Shown one piece after another: positions 20,221 through 31,898 of a stretch of DNA of 64,000 nucleotides (positions are counted from its first letter, which is position 1; each line of letters starts with the position of its first letter). The position numbers were made by a program, and so were the translations under genes. This DNA is from Asterella californica. Taxonomy: Eukaryota > Streptophyta > Marchantiopsida > Marchantiales > Aytoniaceae. The stretch lies in NCBI GenBank assembly GCA_036924285.1, contig JAYKYS010000001.1, forward strand, positions 44,577,501 through 44,641,500, read 5' to 3'. The notes under the pieces were generated by a model, which made no database searches, was not told the DNA's origin, and saw only the letters and a list, made by a program, of their open reading frames with translations.

Positions 20221-20640
20221 GAGATGGTGATGACTGTACAAATTTGCAGAGAACTGAAATTTGTATATTCTCTCATGATTGTCAACCCCCTCCACTTTGA
20301 AAAATTCTTTCTCCCTCTTCAGACCTCATCTTCTCATGATTTCTTTTGTCCTGGATAGCTTATCAGCCACTCTAAAACACTGGAAAGTTTCTCAGGAAAA
20401 TAAAATTCACAGAAAATCTGACACAGACTGTAAACTTTTTCCAGAGAACCCAATTCCTCAAGTCTCATGAATAAACCCCCTCAACTTTGAAAATTCATTG
20501 CTCCTTCTCTAGACCACCTTTTCCTATGATTTCTTTTGTCCTAGATAGCTTATCAGCCACTCTAAAACACTGGAAAGTTTCTCAGGAAAATAAAATTCAC
20601 AGAAAAGTTGACAGTGACTGTACAAATTTTCCAGAGAGCA
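20221..20640. repeat. Two-to-three-copy tandem repeat of about 187 bp in the element B leader
   Basis: The blocks from about 20290 and 20477 share long identical runs, for example the segment beginning gatttcttttgtcctggata and its neighbour with one base changed. A partial third copy precedes them (near 20230-20290). It lies in the untranslated leader between the 56-residue ORF and gag. Confidence 0.7.
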
Positions 20641-20741
20641 GAATTTCTAAACTCACAAATTTCTCTCCTCTAATAACTTTTCTCTTCCTCCTTTCTCTAC
20701 AACTCTTGTTGCACCCTCTTTCAACTCTCCTCAAACCCTTT

Positions 20742-20912
20742 CTAAGTGAACAAGATGTAAAGAATGACTTCGACTGCGTCATATATCACAACGGGATACA
20801 CGAAAGGTCCTAATGTTGATAACATCGCGTTAGCTCTCTCTCCTCCCAACGTTCTCTCCATGTGTTCTCTCATAATCTCTTTTTGTCTAATATAGAACTG
20901 AACTCTAAACAT
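20742..20912 (-). CDS. Conserved 56-residue leader ORF of element B, function unknown
   Basis: It has the same length as, and is strongly similar to, the leader ORF of D (2539-2709): both begin MFRVQFYIRQK and share ERTLG, PFVY and VIYDA..E.ILYIL. The open frame extends 14 codons further upstream into the primer binding site, but the ATG at 20912 is the start common to both elements. It stands alone after the primer binding site, ahead of the tandem repeats. No known family is recognised. Confidence 0.5.
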   Translation of the reverse strand: MFRVQFYIRQKEIMREHMERTLGGERANAMLSTLGPFVYPVVIYDAVEVILYILFT

Positions 20913-20935
20913 TTTCAATGATCCCTTCAAGTGAG

Positions 20936-20953
20936 GTCCCGACAACGGAACCA
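20936..20953 (-). other. Element B primer binding site
   Basis: On the minus strand TGGTTCCGTTGTCGGGAC follows the 5' LTR after four bases. It is the same as the D site except for one base. Confidence 0.55.
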
Positions 20954-20957
20954 AAAA

Positions 20958-21887
20958 TGTAAACCCTTCACGATCATAGAGTTGATCATCCCATTGATCA
21001 ACTACCCCCTCGATCTTTCAACCACCACGATCGTCATCGTTGAATATGCAAATGTCGGGCCTGTCTCTCACTCGAGGGTCACCTCTGATGACTTTGACAG
21101 AAGCACACCATGAATCTTGAACGGAAAAATGCTAAGTTCACTCATTCATACACCCACAAACTTATCAACTAAAAATCTCCTTAAACACATCAACTAAAAT
21201 CCTCCATTCTAACGACGTCTCTCAAGTTCTCACATGCTAAAAATATCCCACACTCTCTATATTACTCAAGTTGTCATTACGACGATGTGAAAATAAGGAT
21301 GAGGAGCTCTTCTCTACTCCTCTATTTATACATTCTAGGTTTTTACTTTGGTACCTTCCGGTAACTCAGCCGTAATATTTTTATCGGGTTTTATTAAGAT
21401 ATTACTTAAGATAAAAGCATTAATCACATGGACTTTTTATCTTTTCACATGGGCTTATTCCTTCAAAGTCAACAACTTCTAGAAGGATTTTGGAATATTC
21501 TCAAGGAATCTCGAATTTCCACCCCCCCTCTACACTAAGACCCACTAAAAAGGAAACATGTGGAATCTCTTCTTGTTTTTAATGCCCACAAAGTCCACAA
21601 CTTTAATCCAACCACTCATATCAAGTCAAAAAGGAGATAAGGGATACTTTCCAACTCCTTTCTACCTTTTAGACAAGATGACAAGATAGTAGTGCTCACT
21701 CTTTAGCAAATATCTGAATTTTGCCAAAAGTACAGCTAAGTTTAACCATAACTAACTTTTAGCTAGTCATGACTAACTTGATACCTCCTTAAAGTACTTT
21801 GGCAGCAAATAAACATTCTCAACACTTAGTTATAACTAAATACCTTACTAATAGACAAACTTCCTATGTGTAACATAGGTCGTTACA
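20958..21887 (-). repeat. Element B 5' LTR
   Basis: A 930-bp copy of the B LTR with a TATA box on the minus strand at 21322-21330. The first base of B is 21887; gatc follows as target duplication. Confidence 0.9.
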
Positions 21888-22059
21888 GATCAATTCCTCA
21901 CTTCTCAAACAGACCTAGCACAGGAACTGATCTCAAGGGAGGAGTGCTAGTAGACTTCTTGGCAAAGGCTTGGCACACATCGCAAATTCTGCAATACTCC
22001 AAACAGTCCTTGAAAATACCCTTCCAATGATATCCAACGTCTAAGATTTTGAAAGTCGT
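21888..22059 (-). pseudogene. pol: Element D integrase fragment, inverted, second piece
   Basis: It aligns with the B integrase at about 6265-6440, covering the end of the zinc domain (HWKGIFKDCLEYCRICDVCQ-like) and the spacer before the catalytic core. It is continuous with 4347-4428 once B is removed. It ends at 22059, where the LTR of A' begins. Confidence 0.7.
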
Positions 22060-23336
22060 TGTCGGAGTGTGATCCGTCTACTTAGGAAAGCGCCGGACTT
22101 CTGGCTGTGGTTGTTTACTCAAGAGGTTGGCTTTCAGGTCACAACAGGGCTATAAACACTCACACATGTGTGTAGGATCCTCTAATATGCTCAAAAAGCG
22201 AAATTTAAGTCTAACTAGTAGTAATAAGTTTAGGCGGTGAACTTTGACACTCAAGGAGAGGAAAACTATGAAGGTTTATACTTCTAAACTTCCCCTACAT
22301 GTAAATGAGGTACTACTGGACACACACACGAAGTTTCAACGTGAGATCAAATTCCAGCACCGAGATGTGGACAGAAAAGTTCTGAGTAAGAAAATTGCAG
22401 CAAGATACCCAGCTGGCTATTTCGATGTATAACAGAAGATTGGCTCAATAAATTTCAGAGATTCTTACAGGATTTGAAGTCTACAAGATGCTGAACATCC
22501 CTGTGAATTTGGGACTCCTGATTGTTTATAGAACTCCAGATCTGCTTCTCTGAAGTCGCTGCTCTAGATTAAGAGCTTTTCAGACCCCCTCCTTTTCAGC
22601 GGCCGCCCTGAATTACTCAGTCACTCAATCGATGCGAAACTTTTTGGGAAATCGTAGCCCTGCTGGAAGAGAACACAACCTCGAAGTTTTGAAGCAATTT
22701 CCTCAAATCTGCTGCAAGTGACACTGAAAACCCTAAATCCAACATAAGTGATTCAGTTCTGGCACAATCAGAACTTCAATTGCTCATAACTCCGTCTTTA
22801 TTGCCTCAAATCGATCAAGAATTTCACTGAGAGTGCTTGGCTCGACGAGCTCTACCTTCCTGTGCTCTCAGATTTTGAAGATCCCTCACCAATTGCTCGA
22901 AATCCACTCTAGAGCTCTGTTTCTAAACTTAGAGTTTTACAAAAGACAAAAATGGACCAATGGGAGTTCATAGCTCCACTTGACTGTCCTTTTGTGTCTT
23001 AAACTACCTGGTTACTTATCTACACTCATAGGCTACCACGTCAAGTCCTCTAGAGTGCCAGCGTAAAACTAAAACTACTTAAAATGACACGCAGCCCCGA
23101 AAAATAACTTAAATCAGCTAGAAAGCGTGCATGGACGACACGCAAATACAACCCATGAGCTTAAGCCCTATCAACATGGTAATCGACCTATTAAGACTCA
23201 AAATAGTGTTAACACCGTATGCAAAGGTGTCAAACATATACATAAAGGACTAGAAGTAATATGAGCTAACTTCTAGAACTACTAAACTCAAGCGTCGGAG
23301 TAGAAGTCAAGCATGTAGCCGCCAAGTAGCGCGACA
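22060..23336 (-). repeat. Element A' 3' LTR
   Basis: A 1277-bp LTR of the A family, with many substitutions and deletions relative to 10140-11509, hence older. Confidence 0.9.
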
Positions 23337-23384
23337 TCCACCCCCTCTGAACCTGCACATCCTCTGGTATGTGCCAGATCCAGA

Positions 23385-26300
23385 TCAAGACTCATCAGCT
23401 TCAGCTTCAAATTCATCTTCAACGTCCATTGAGTCTTCAACTTCATCTTCAGTAAGCTCTGCAATGGTCTGGTCCTCTCCTCTCCTTCTAAAGAGCTTGA
23501 TTCTCTTCCTTGCGACTGGCATCTTGAGCACTGCACCATCTAACTCTCTCAAAGAGTATGTGGCATTATCATAAACTTCTAACATCACATAAGGTCCGAA
23601 CCATCTCTTGGAAAACTTTCTGATAGCGCTATGCTGATTATCAAGACTACTATCATAGACTAACACCCAATCACCTTCCTTAACTGGTTTGGGTCGTAAT
23701 CTATGCGTTCTATCAAATCTGTCTTTGTTTCTCTCTCTAGCAGTCTTTAACCTTTCCACAGCTTTAGCAACATCCTCAGGTCTTTGTTCTAACTGTTGGA
23801 TCCTTAATGCAAGAAGATCCTCTGTACTTCTACCATCATCCCATGGCAAAACATTCCAAGTAGGCACAACCTCCTCAATCGACATCACAAGTTTTTGTCC
23901 TAGTATCAACTCTGCTGGCATGTAACCTGTAACGGTACTATGAGTTGTACGATCTGCCCACAAAGCAAATGGTAGCAGTCTAGGCCATTCACGGATCTTA
24001 CCCTTGCAAGCTTTTACCAAAGCTTTGATGGTTGACGGATGACCTCGTTCACTCTTGTCATTTCTTTCAGGATTGTAAGCAGTGGTTAACGCCAACTTGA
24101 TTCCCAATCGTTTGAAGAACTCAACTGCTTCTTGTGAATCCAACTCACCCCTATCTGCAGTGATCTTTCCCACACACCCATACCTACAAATAACATCTTC
24201 AAGTAGAAAGCGGCAGACACTAGCAGTGGTCTTCGTCCTCAGGCACGACCTTCAACTTGGTTAGATAGATCTTTTCTAGCCAAGACTAGATACTTCATTT
24301 GTCCAAGCCCAAATGGCATAGTTACTAGATCCACTACCCATTTGTAATGAATGGCTAAAGGATAAGTAGGATGCAATCCATCACGATGACGTACATTGGA
24401 GTACATCTGGCAGGGTATACAGGATGAAACAAATTGTACTACATCCTTATACATACCTTTCCACCAATACTTCTCCTTCATCTTGGCAAATGTAGCCCAA
24501 ACTCCTCTATGCTCGACCCATAGACTCTCATGGAACTCCTTGATCAGCTTCTGCTGCAATTCCAAGTCACATACCACCTGTTGCGGTATACCTCCTTGCA
24601 GCTTAGGGCGCTTCCATAGATGTCCTCCATGTAAAAAGTAACCATAAGCTATTCTACGGATCCTCTTGAAATCTGCATCAGACCAGCCTTCCTGCCTTCC
24701 CAATGAACTCAAATAGCGCCCAAGATCCAACCACTCGCCATCATACATGTTTCCTCAAATAACTCCAATGGAGCTGCAAAACAGCTTCTGTCCTTTCTAG
24801 CAAGAACACTAGAATAGAACTCTGTTCTCACATCCTCTTGATCATCTATCATTTCCTTCTCACCGTAATACCTAGCCCTTGATAACATATATGCCATAGG
24901 ATTGTCTTTTCCTGCAATATGTCTACACTCTGGATTCAAGGACTTGATATATGCTATCCACCTCAACATAGCAATATCTGGAGTTGTACAGCTAGTGATC
25001 ATTCCCAAGAGAGGTAAACAATCTGTCTCCACAATCACAGGTGCCCCTATCAAGTATTCCTTATCACTCTTCATCGCAGCAACTACTCCCCATAGCTCTC
25101 TCTTGATCTGAGGGTAGTCTCTCGACCGTGAACTTAACACCTTAGCTCCAAAACGCACCACGTATCTATTTCCATCCTCATCATCCTGTCCTATAGCCCA
25201 TCCAATGCCAATAGGACTAGTATCAACAGTAAGGATAACAGATATGCCCAACTCATATGTTATCTTTCGTAGAGTTGGTGGTGAAGACAACAGATCCTTC
25301 AACTTCTTCATAGACTCGTTTTGCTCCTCTTGCCATTGAAATCTTTGCCCCTTCCTCAGCAACTTGTACAACTGGTCTGCTACATGTGCAAAGTGTGGAA
25401 TCCATATATGGTAAAACACACATGCACCTAGAAACCTTCTCACCTCAGTAACTGATCCACATGTCTCTTTCATCCTTCGAATGGCATCAACCTTGTTTGG
25501 ACAAGGTTTTCGACCATAAGATCCACATAGGTGCCCCACAATCAACACCTCTTGTTCTCCAAATACAGACTTTGCTCTTGATAAAGTCAAATGAACCTCC
25601 TCTAGTCGACTCAGTATCTTATCACAGTCAGATATGTGATCTGCAACAAACTTACGGCACCCCTCTGATCCTTTACCTCATTCTTCTCCTCCTCAACACA
25701 TCCTTTGATCGACACATCATCAAGGAATGGCATAGTTTTTTCAGGAATGAAGTCCCCCAAAACTTTGTTCATGTCATTCATCATAGGTGCTACAGAATTG
25801 GTAGCACCTTGTGGCAAGGTGCACATCCTTAGTAACCCCAAAGGTGTCCTCATTGTAGTCAAGTCTCTACTTTCAGAGAATAACTGAAACTGATCATAAC
25901 CTGAATATAAGTCTCCCATTGAATAGATAGCACGACCAGCAAAAGCCTCTGCAAACTCGTCTACAATAGGTCCTATACCCATATTCTTGATAGTCACCTT
26001 GTTAACTGGTTGCATATCTTGGATAAATCTCAAAGCTCCACTCTTCTTCGGAACAGTAAACCATCTGCTAGAGTAGGGAGCTATAGATGGTTCCAAGATA
26101 CCCATCCTAATCCTCTCATTGAGCAAGTCTATCAGCTTTGGTAGATGAGCTCTAGGTACAGGGATAAGACGTAGATTCCAAGGCACATGCGATATAGTAA
26201 AGATTACCATAGGTGCAACTACACTTGGATCTACACATCCTACTTCATGTGACTCAAACGCAAATGCCTTACCATGCCTAGATAGCATCTCCTTGAAGCT

Positions 26301-26757
26301 CTTCTTCTCTTGCTCAGTAAGAAATCCATCACCTCCAATCCTCAGCTCCTTTAGTGTTGTTTTTGTGAACTGGTGCTCAATTCTTCTCGTTCCTCTGAGC
26401 GTCGGTTCTCGTGCAGTTTGCTCCATCTTCTGATTGTAATCGAGTCGTAAAGGCAAAGCCACTGGTTTGACTTTCTTTGCCACTGACTTGTACTTGGTCT
26501 CCACATACACCTCTTGCCGATCTATAAACTTATCAATTACATCATAAAGCTCCTTAGAGCTCACTCTCACCACTCTATCTACATCATCTATAGAACTTTC
26601 TACTATAGATTTCAACTCCCCTATAGTATCTATCAAATACTACTCCTCAAACACTCCAGATATGTATTCATCTCCTGCTAACTCTCCATTATCCCACAAA
26701 GACTGCTGTACATACTTCACATGTTGCCTCTCAAACCTCTTCAGATTCTCAACCTTC
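23385..26757 (-). pseudogene. pol: Element A' pol, broken
   Basis: Fragments in order: 26636-25611 (N-terminal part and reverse transcriptase, with PFLDD), 25590-24709 (RNase H, with ILTVDTSP), 24748-24239 (integrase zinc domain), and 24173-23385 (integrase core and GPY module). Frames break near 25600, 24740 and 24210, and a stop replaces a codon near 26638. The integrase core keeps the 34-residue spacing between the second Asp and the Glu seen in A. It is not functional. Confidence 0.9.
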
Positions 26758-27636
26758 AAAGTGTCCATTCAAACGAACCTCGATCTTGGATGCTTTAGTG
26801 CATACCTCAGAGGCCTGAGCATCCACTACACCAACTCTCACACTTGAGACGTTGCTCTTGTCCTTAGATTTCTTCTTCTTGGTCCTTCTCGAGCTCAATC
26901 GTCCTCGAAGCTCTCTCCTCAAGCTTGGGTTGAGTGCAATCAATTGACCCATTGTTATGTTGGCTTTTTTGCGTGCTAACATCCTCCACTACGTCATATC
27001 TAGGTTGAGCAGCTGAAATGGTGAAATCTTCCATTCCCAGCTTCTTCCTAGGCTCCTTTTGAGAAGAAGACATAGTGTTGGAACGAGTGCTCCTACTTTG
27101 GGAATCTCCAATGATCATAGGTTCCTCTGAAAACCTCGTCCTCTTCCTCTCGTGAGCTAAGAGTTCCACTTGAGAAGAGTAAGAGCATTCTCCTCTCTCA
27201 TAAACGTTTGGCACCTTCACCGCATCGATTGTGGCAACTCCTTTGTCTTTGTTTTGTGGCGGGACTCCTCCTCCCAGATTTCCTCTTGTATCTTCATTGT
27301 TCTGTCCTCCATTTTGGATGGAGTGTGGACAATTCTTTTGAAAATGAGGACCACCACATCCGTAGCACGAGATGTCATTGAATTCATTTTGAGGCCCTCG
27401 ATTGAAATTTCCTCCATAACCTCTTTGACCTCCTCCTCCTCCTTGGTTCCTCCGCTCTTTCAACTGCACTACATTGATCTTCAGATCTGCCAACGTTTCT
27501 GTTATCTGTCTCAGTTCATCTTGAAGATTAGGCGTCGCAAGGTTGACAGCAACCACAGCAGGCGTCGAGATTCTTTGAGCAGCTCTACCACCGAGTGTAA
27601 TCCTTGCCACACTCGCCGCCTTTGCTCACCACTTAA
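26758..27636 (-). pseudogene. gag: Element D gag C-terminal and protease-proximal part, inverted
   Basis: The 248-residue frame from 27610 starts at a non-ATG codon and is really the middle of gag. It contains a coiled segment (LADLKINVVQLKERRN), a Gly-rich stretch and the second zinc knuckle, CYGCGGPHFQKNC (three residues between the second Cys and the His). It ends in the linker before the protease. A shifted frame from 26982 continues with LNPSLRRELRG and a Lys-rich run and stops just before the catalytic Asp. It continues the plus-strand gag that ends at 4346, and so marks the right end of the inversion. Confidence 0.75.
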
Positions 27637-28432
27637 AGCCACAAGTGAGGAAGAGGTTGGTCGTTTCTTATGAGAACGGCTTTACTAGGTTTGGATGCCC
27701 TCTTGAGTTGGTTTCTGATAGGGGTGGTGAATTTGTGGGAAGCATCACAACCGCTATGTTGGAACATTTCTCCATCAAGCCGCGAGTGACAACTTCGTAC
27801 AAACCGAACGCTAACGGGTTAGCTGAGAAGACCAATCATACCTTGTGTACGATGTTGGCCAAGGATGCTGATATGGAGGATGCGAAGCACAACTGGGATA
27901 AGAGGTTACATGCCATCTTGTGGGAATATAGAACTACTATGAAGACTTCAACTGGGTATACTCATCTTGTTTGCGGTGTGGAATCAAAGTTGTCGATATA
28001 GTTTGATTTACTTATCTTTCAAACTGTCCATAAGAGGTTAATGAGGTTGATTGGAGCAGCAGCTGAGAAGTCTAGGAGGGAGTAACTATTGGAGTTGGAG
28101 GAAGCGCGAGTGGTGGCAATGATTCAAATGGAGAAGACGCAAGAACGTCAGAAAAAATATTACGACAAGCGTCTCGGTAAGAGAGAAGTGAAGCCGTTCA
28201 AGGAAGGAGATATGGTTATCCTTTTTGATGCCATTAGGTATAAGAGAGCTAGGAAGAAGTTCCTTCCACGTTACTTTGGTCCTTTCATTGTCGAGAAGGT
28301 GTGGAGTAATTTTACATACAACTTGAAAGAGCTAGGAGGACGGAGGTTTGACCGGGTGAATCACGACAAGCTCAAGCTCTTTCATCAAAAGAAAGTCATC
28401 GTTCACTCCGAGGACGGAGTGAAAACTTAATC
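27637..28432 (+). pseudogene. pol: Element D integrase, C-terminal part
   Basis: It reads LKATSEEEVGRFL in one frame, then after a one-base shift YENGFTRFGCPLELVSDRGG (second catalytic Asp), TTSYKPNANGLAEKTN (Glu) and, past a stop at 28000, the C-terminal module LPRYFGPFIVEKVW (near 28265). The same module in B stands the same distance from its LTR. A stop near 28083 also interrupts it. Confidence 0.8.
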
Positions 28433-28442
28433 CGGGGGTAAA
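28431..28442 (+). other. Element D polypurine tract
   Basis: CCGGGGGTAAA directly precedes the 3' LTR. B has a degenerate counterpart (CCTAGGGTAAAA) next to its 3' LTR. Confidence 0.5.
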
Positions 28443-29226
28443 TGTAACACCTAGGAGTTGCATAGTAGTAAATATATGGTTAGTTATAACTATGTGTGAT
28501 GAGTCTTCTAAATAAGTCCCAAGGCTAGACCATACTCTAAGTTAGTGATAGATAATTAGGAGTAGTCACAGTTAGAGTTGGAGGTATTTGAGGACAGAAA
28601 TATTAAAATATTCTAAAGTGTGAGAACTACTATTTTGTTTGGTTGTGCATAAAATGACAAGGATGTGATTAATACACTCTTGTCTTATGCGTGACTGATT
28701 TTTATTGGTTGTAGAGACTTAAGGGTCAAACAATCAAGAGGGTTCAAACCTTTTTGGCTCAATTATGTATTAGTATTTTGTCTTATAAGGAGCAATCCGA
28801 GATTCCTTCCAAAGATTCATGTATACTTCTGGAAGGATCCTAATTATTAGAGTAGAGTCAAAAGAGGAGAAATCTACTCTTGACTTAGGACTTTTATCTT
28901 TGACTTGATCTCGGTAAATTGCAGTAAATCAGATTTATAAGTAGTTACCGTGATAAATCTGGAGTAGTATAAATAGAGGGGTTGTGGAGTGATCCCTCAT
29001 CCTCCCTTTGCCTTGTATTTGGAAGCCGTTAGGTCATATCTATAAATGGTGTGTTTTTCATCTCTACGTCTCCATGAGAGTTCTCGTTCCCAGTGAGGAA
29101 GAGATATGAGAATGTTGAGAGCTGGATTTAGCAGAGGCCTCCTAGTTCTATGATGCGTCTCATCAAAGACCATCAGAGGTTTACCCTGGGTGAGAGACAT
29201 GACCGGTAGCAAGCTTGAGGGTCACA
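28443..29226 (+). repeat. Element D 3' LTR
   Basis: 784 bp, TGTAACACC...GGTCACA, with a TATA box at 28968-28976. It is followed by ggac (29227), the right copy of the target duplication, and then by the rest of the H 5' LTR. Confidence 0.85.
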
Positions 29227-29660
29227 GGACCGGTTCCAAGACACATTCCGATCAGACTTGGACGTCTAGACATAAGAATGATGTAAGAACTGTAGCAAGA
29301 CTAGGAAACGAGACGGCATGTTAGACCACCGTTTGAGAGCCTAGACCTAGACGAACATCACGGGCGGCTGGACCGCTAGGTTTGTTGGAGGTACCGTTTA
29401 GGACCTTGGATTTTATGGGAAGTCCACCCCAAGTCATCTTGTGACTTGCTCATGTTTGGGACCAACCTAGGCGGGTCTAGGTCGAGACTTAGGGAATGCT
29501 GAGCTTGATGATTAGGGAGACGGTCTGTATGGACCAAACAGAGTTAAAGTAAGTGGCGCATGGACGCTAACTTGTGATTGTGATTTGCAAGTTAACGGTG
29601 TGAATTTCGTGATCTACTGAGCAAGAGCTTCCGCTGGCGCAACAAGACGATAGGTGCGCA
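29227..29660 (+). repeat. Element H 5' LTR, right part
   Basis: It matches 47325-47758 of the 3' LTR, beginning ggaccggttccaagacac and ending near GGTGCGCA. It completes the LTR begun at 1072. Confidence 0.8.
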
Positions 29661-29665
29661 AAAAG

Positions 29666-29677
29666 TGATATCAGAGC
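29666..29677 (+). other. Element H primer binding site, initiator-Met type
   Basis: TGATATCAGAGC resembles the common plant site TGGTATCAGAGC, complementary to the 3' end of initiator methionine tRNA, with one base changed. It starts five bases after the LTR. Confidence 0.65.
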
Positions 29678-29945
29678 CCACGCTTCTGTGAGCGAGAACT
29701 TGAGGTAGCGGTTGAAGGCTGGACGCTTGAGAAGAGACGCGAGACACGAAGCGGATCAACGTTTCTAGGTGAATGTTTGGAGCAATGATCGACGTAGGAC
29801 AGAGTTTCAAGAGGAAGACCAAGAGACAAATGGCTGTTGACATCGGACCAGATCGACTCGAGCTAGCCCCGAGGCATAGTCAGGGGACGATAATCGACAA
29901 CTTTCGTCCCAACGTCAAGAGAGACCTGTACTAGTTGCAGCACCG

Positions 29946-30917
29946 GTGCAACAAGATGAAGTTTTACCAACGGTGCTCGACGATTCAGGCGCGGGAAGTC
30001 AAGGAGCCTTATATGCGGAACTCATCAAGATGATGAAGACCATGCAGGAGGATATGGTCTCCAAGGATAAACGTATCGTTGAGCTGGAGACAGACCAAGG
30101 GAGTTCTTCGTCTACTAGAAAGCTTTGTAAGACGAATTTGCCGATCCCGTTTTCAAGACGGACTCGTAAGGTTAAGGATTTCTTAACTGAGTTGGACCTA
30201 TACTTTGAGATGCAACAGGCTCAAGAGTCAGACAAGGTGAGAGCCGTGACTACGTTCTTGAAGGATCATGCGCTTCTCTGGTGGATTGCATACAGGGATG
30301 AGCATGCCTTGATCGCCTTGACGTTTGGTTGGAATGAGTTCAAGGAGTTGCTCGTGAGACGATTTTACTGCGGAGTATCAAAGGATCCGGGACGGTGTTG
30401 AGTTAGTTATGTTGAAGCCGACGGAGACCTTAAGTACTTATGTGCGCGAGTTCAGTGCTAAGCTGGATTCGTTCTCCAAGTGGATTGAGGAGACTAAAAT
30501 ATGTATATTTATTGAGGGACTCAAGTCTAGCTCGGAGAAGGCTCTCTTTTGGATGCATGAGCTACCTACGACAAGTGCCAAACTTTTGAAGCTAGCGGAG
30601 CGGATTGGAGACGACGAAGTCCAGCAACAGAAACCTTTTAAACCACACAGCATGGACAAGTTTCAAAAGAAGAACAAGGACTTCAAGCGACAATGAAAAG
30701 GGGTGAGAAAGATCAGAAGGATTCTTCTGCCTCGGCAGCAAACCGGCAGCAAAACGGAGCAAAACCTATGGGACAAACACCTCAGAAGGGCAATGGTGCT
30801 AAGTTTACTTGCTACAATTGTGGCGAGGTGGGTCATATTGCTAAAGGATGCACAAAACTTAAAGTTAATAATTGTAGCATGAATGCGTTTGTTGCAAAAG
30901 ACTTGTTGGAGGACTAG
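29946..30917 (+). pseudogene. gag: Element H gag, broken
   Basis: The first frame (29946-30401) has a heptad-like segment (MKTMQEDMVSKDKRIVELE) and then the capsid start IPFSRRTRKVKDFLTELDLY and ALLWWIAYRDEH, typical of chromovirus gag. A frameshift near 30400 leads to 30409-30696 (LKPTETLSTYVREFSAKLD, FIEGLKSS). A further shift leads to 30693-30917 with the zinc knuckle CYNCGEVGHIAKGC. Two shifts make it non-functional. Confidence 0.85.
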
Positions 30918-31509
30918 ATGAGTGTGACGTTGAGAAGCACGAAAAAGACTCCGAGACTGATGTTTCTACAAGCCAAAGTTGCTAACCTTGATGTTACTTT
31001 TCTTGTGAACACAGGAGCGACCCACTCCTTCATAAGTCCAAAGTTGGTGAAGAAGTTAGGCTTGTCTACCTCCAAGGCAGACAAGCTTATTCATGTGCAC
31101 TTTGCCAAGGACAAGACGTACCAAACTTCTGAAGTGGCCTTGGACGTACGATTTGCGTGTGAGAAGTTGGAGTTCACAAAGAACTTCACGGTGTGCGAGA
31201 TGGATGATATCCATGCGGTTTTGGGGAACACTTTCTTGGACAGATTTGAAGTGGAACTTAGGCGGAAACTTTTAAGGTTGAACGTCAGAGTTAAAGGACA
31301 AAAGTTGGGAGTGAGACTGATTCGATACACGGAGAAAATTGATGAATTTACGGTGAATTTGATCAAAGACAGGACAGATGGACTCATGTGTTTGATGCGG
31401 GTTGCAGATTTGATGACCGATGACAGACAAGAAGAAACATCAAGAGACGCGACTAAACTTCCGAATGTGCTTCGCGAAGTGATCATGGAGTTTGAGGATG
31501 TCTTCACGG
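30918..31509 (+). pseudogene. pol: Element H protease and start of reverse transcriptase, split by F/G
   Basis: The protease core reads TFLVNTGATHSFISPKLVKK, so the catalytic Asp is replaced by Asn, which removes activity. The later VLGNTFLDR block is present. The frame reaches EFEDVFT at 31509, where F begins, and resumes at 43362 with [18 protein letters not shown]. This is the normal start of a chromovirus reverse transcriptase. Confidence 0.85.
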
Positions 31510-31584
31510 TGTCGTGTCGTGGACCGGCTCCTATCTGAAATTCAAACTTTGATGCTTGTCGCTCCAAAGACACTCATGAGAAGA

Positions 31585-31898
31585 CAAGCTAGGCCCCAGC
31601 TTACGGATTTTTGGCACCACTTCGGATCTTTGTTTTTATCGCACCAGTGGATAGAGCTCCTTGTCAGCTTTCCATAGGCACTTCATCTACTTCGTTTGGA
31701 CGCCTAGTGGAAAAGTTACAAGACTCGAAAGATGAAGAAAACAAGCTAGGCCCCAGCTTACGGGCTTTTGGCACAACTTCGGATCTTCACTTTCATCACA
31801 TGGATGGGTAGAGCTCATTGTCAGCTTTCCATGTGCATCTTGTTTACTTCGTTTGGACATCCAGAGAAAAACTTATGTGATTCGAAAGAAGGTAAAAT
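31585..31898 (+). repeat. Two tandem 157-bp units in the F LTR
   Basis: The units start at each occurrence of the phrase caagctaggccc (31585, 31742; the next start is 31899). The F 3' LTR also has two (from about 37248). The G LTRs have four. Confidence 0.75.

Larger units (their letters stand above)
4429..21887 (-). mobile_element. Element B: Ty3/gypsy retrotransposon inserted in the inverted integrase of D
   Basis: B is a minus-strand element with LTRs at 20958-21887 (5') and 4429-5342 (3'), which begin TGTAACGACC and end TTTACA when read in its own direction. The target duplication is gatc (4425-4428 and 21888-21891). Order in its direction: LTR, primer binding site, leader ORF, tandem repeats, gag with two zinc knuckles, protease, reverse transcriptase-RNase H, integrase, LTR. 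Gag is split by element A at 10140-18837. Long frames survive, but there are frameshifts and stops in gag, RNase H and integrase, so B is probably inactive. It is a relative of D. Confidence 0.9.
22060..26757 (-). mobile_element. Element A': older, 5'-truncated relative of A
   Basis: A minus-strand element with its 3' LTR at 22060-23336 and a pol gene closely similar to A pol from 23385 to 26757. The 5' LTR, leader, gag and protease are missing. At 26757 the sequence switches, with about ten bases of shared sequence (gaaggttgag), to the gag region of the inverted D. The tetramer before the LTR is tcgt. A deletion that took the 5' end of A' together with the D protease-reverse transcriptase region explains the junction. 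Confidence 0.85.
1757..29226 (+). mobile_element. Element D: Ty3/gypsy retrotransposon inserted in the H 5' LTR
   Basis: D has direct LTRs at 1757-2494 and 28443-29226, a primer binding site at 2499, gag to about 4346, and the integrase C-terminal part at 27637-28432. The flanking tetramers are gggc (1753-1756) and ggac (29227-29230), a 4-bp target duplication with one change; the other H LTR has ggac uninterrupted at the same place. The central part of D, from gag to integrase, is present in reverse orientation (4347-27636) and carries elements B and A'. All genes of D are broken. Confidence 0.8.
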
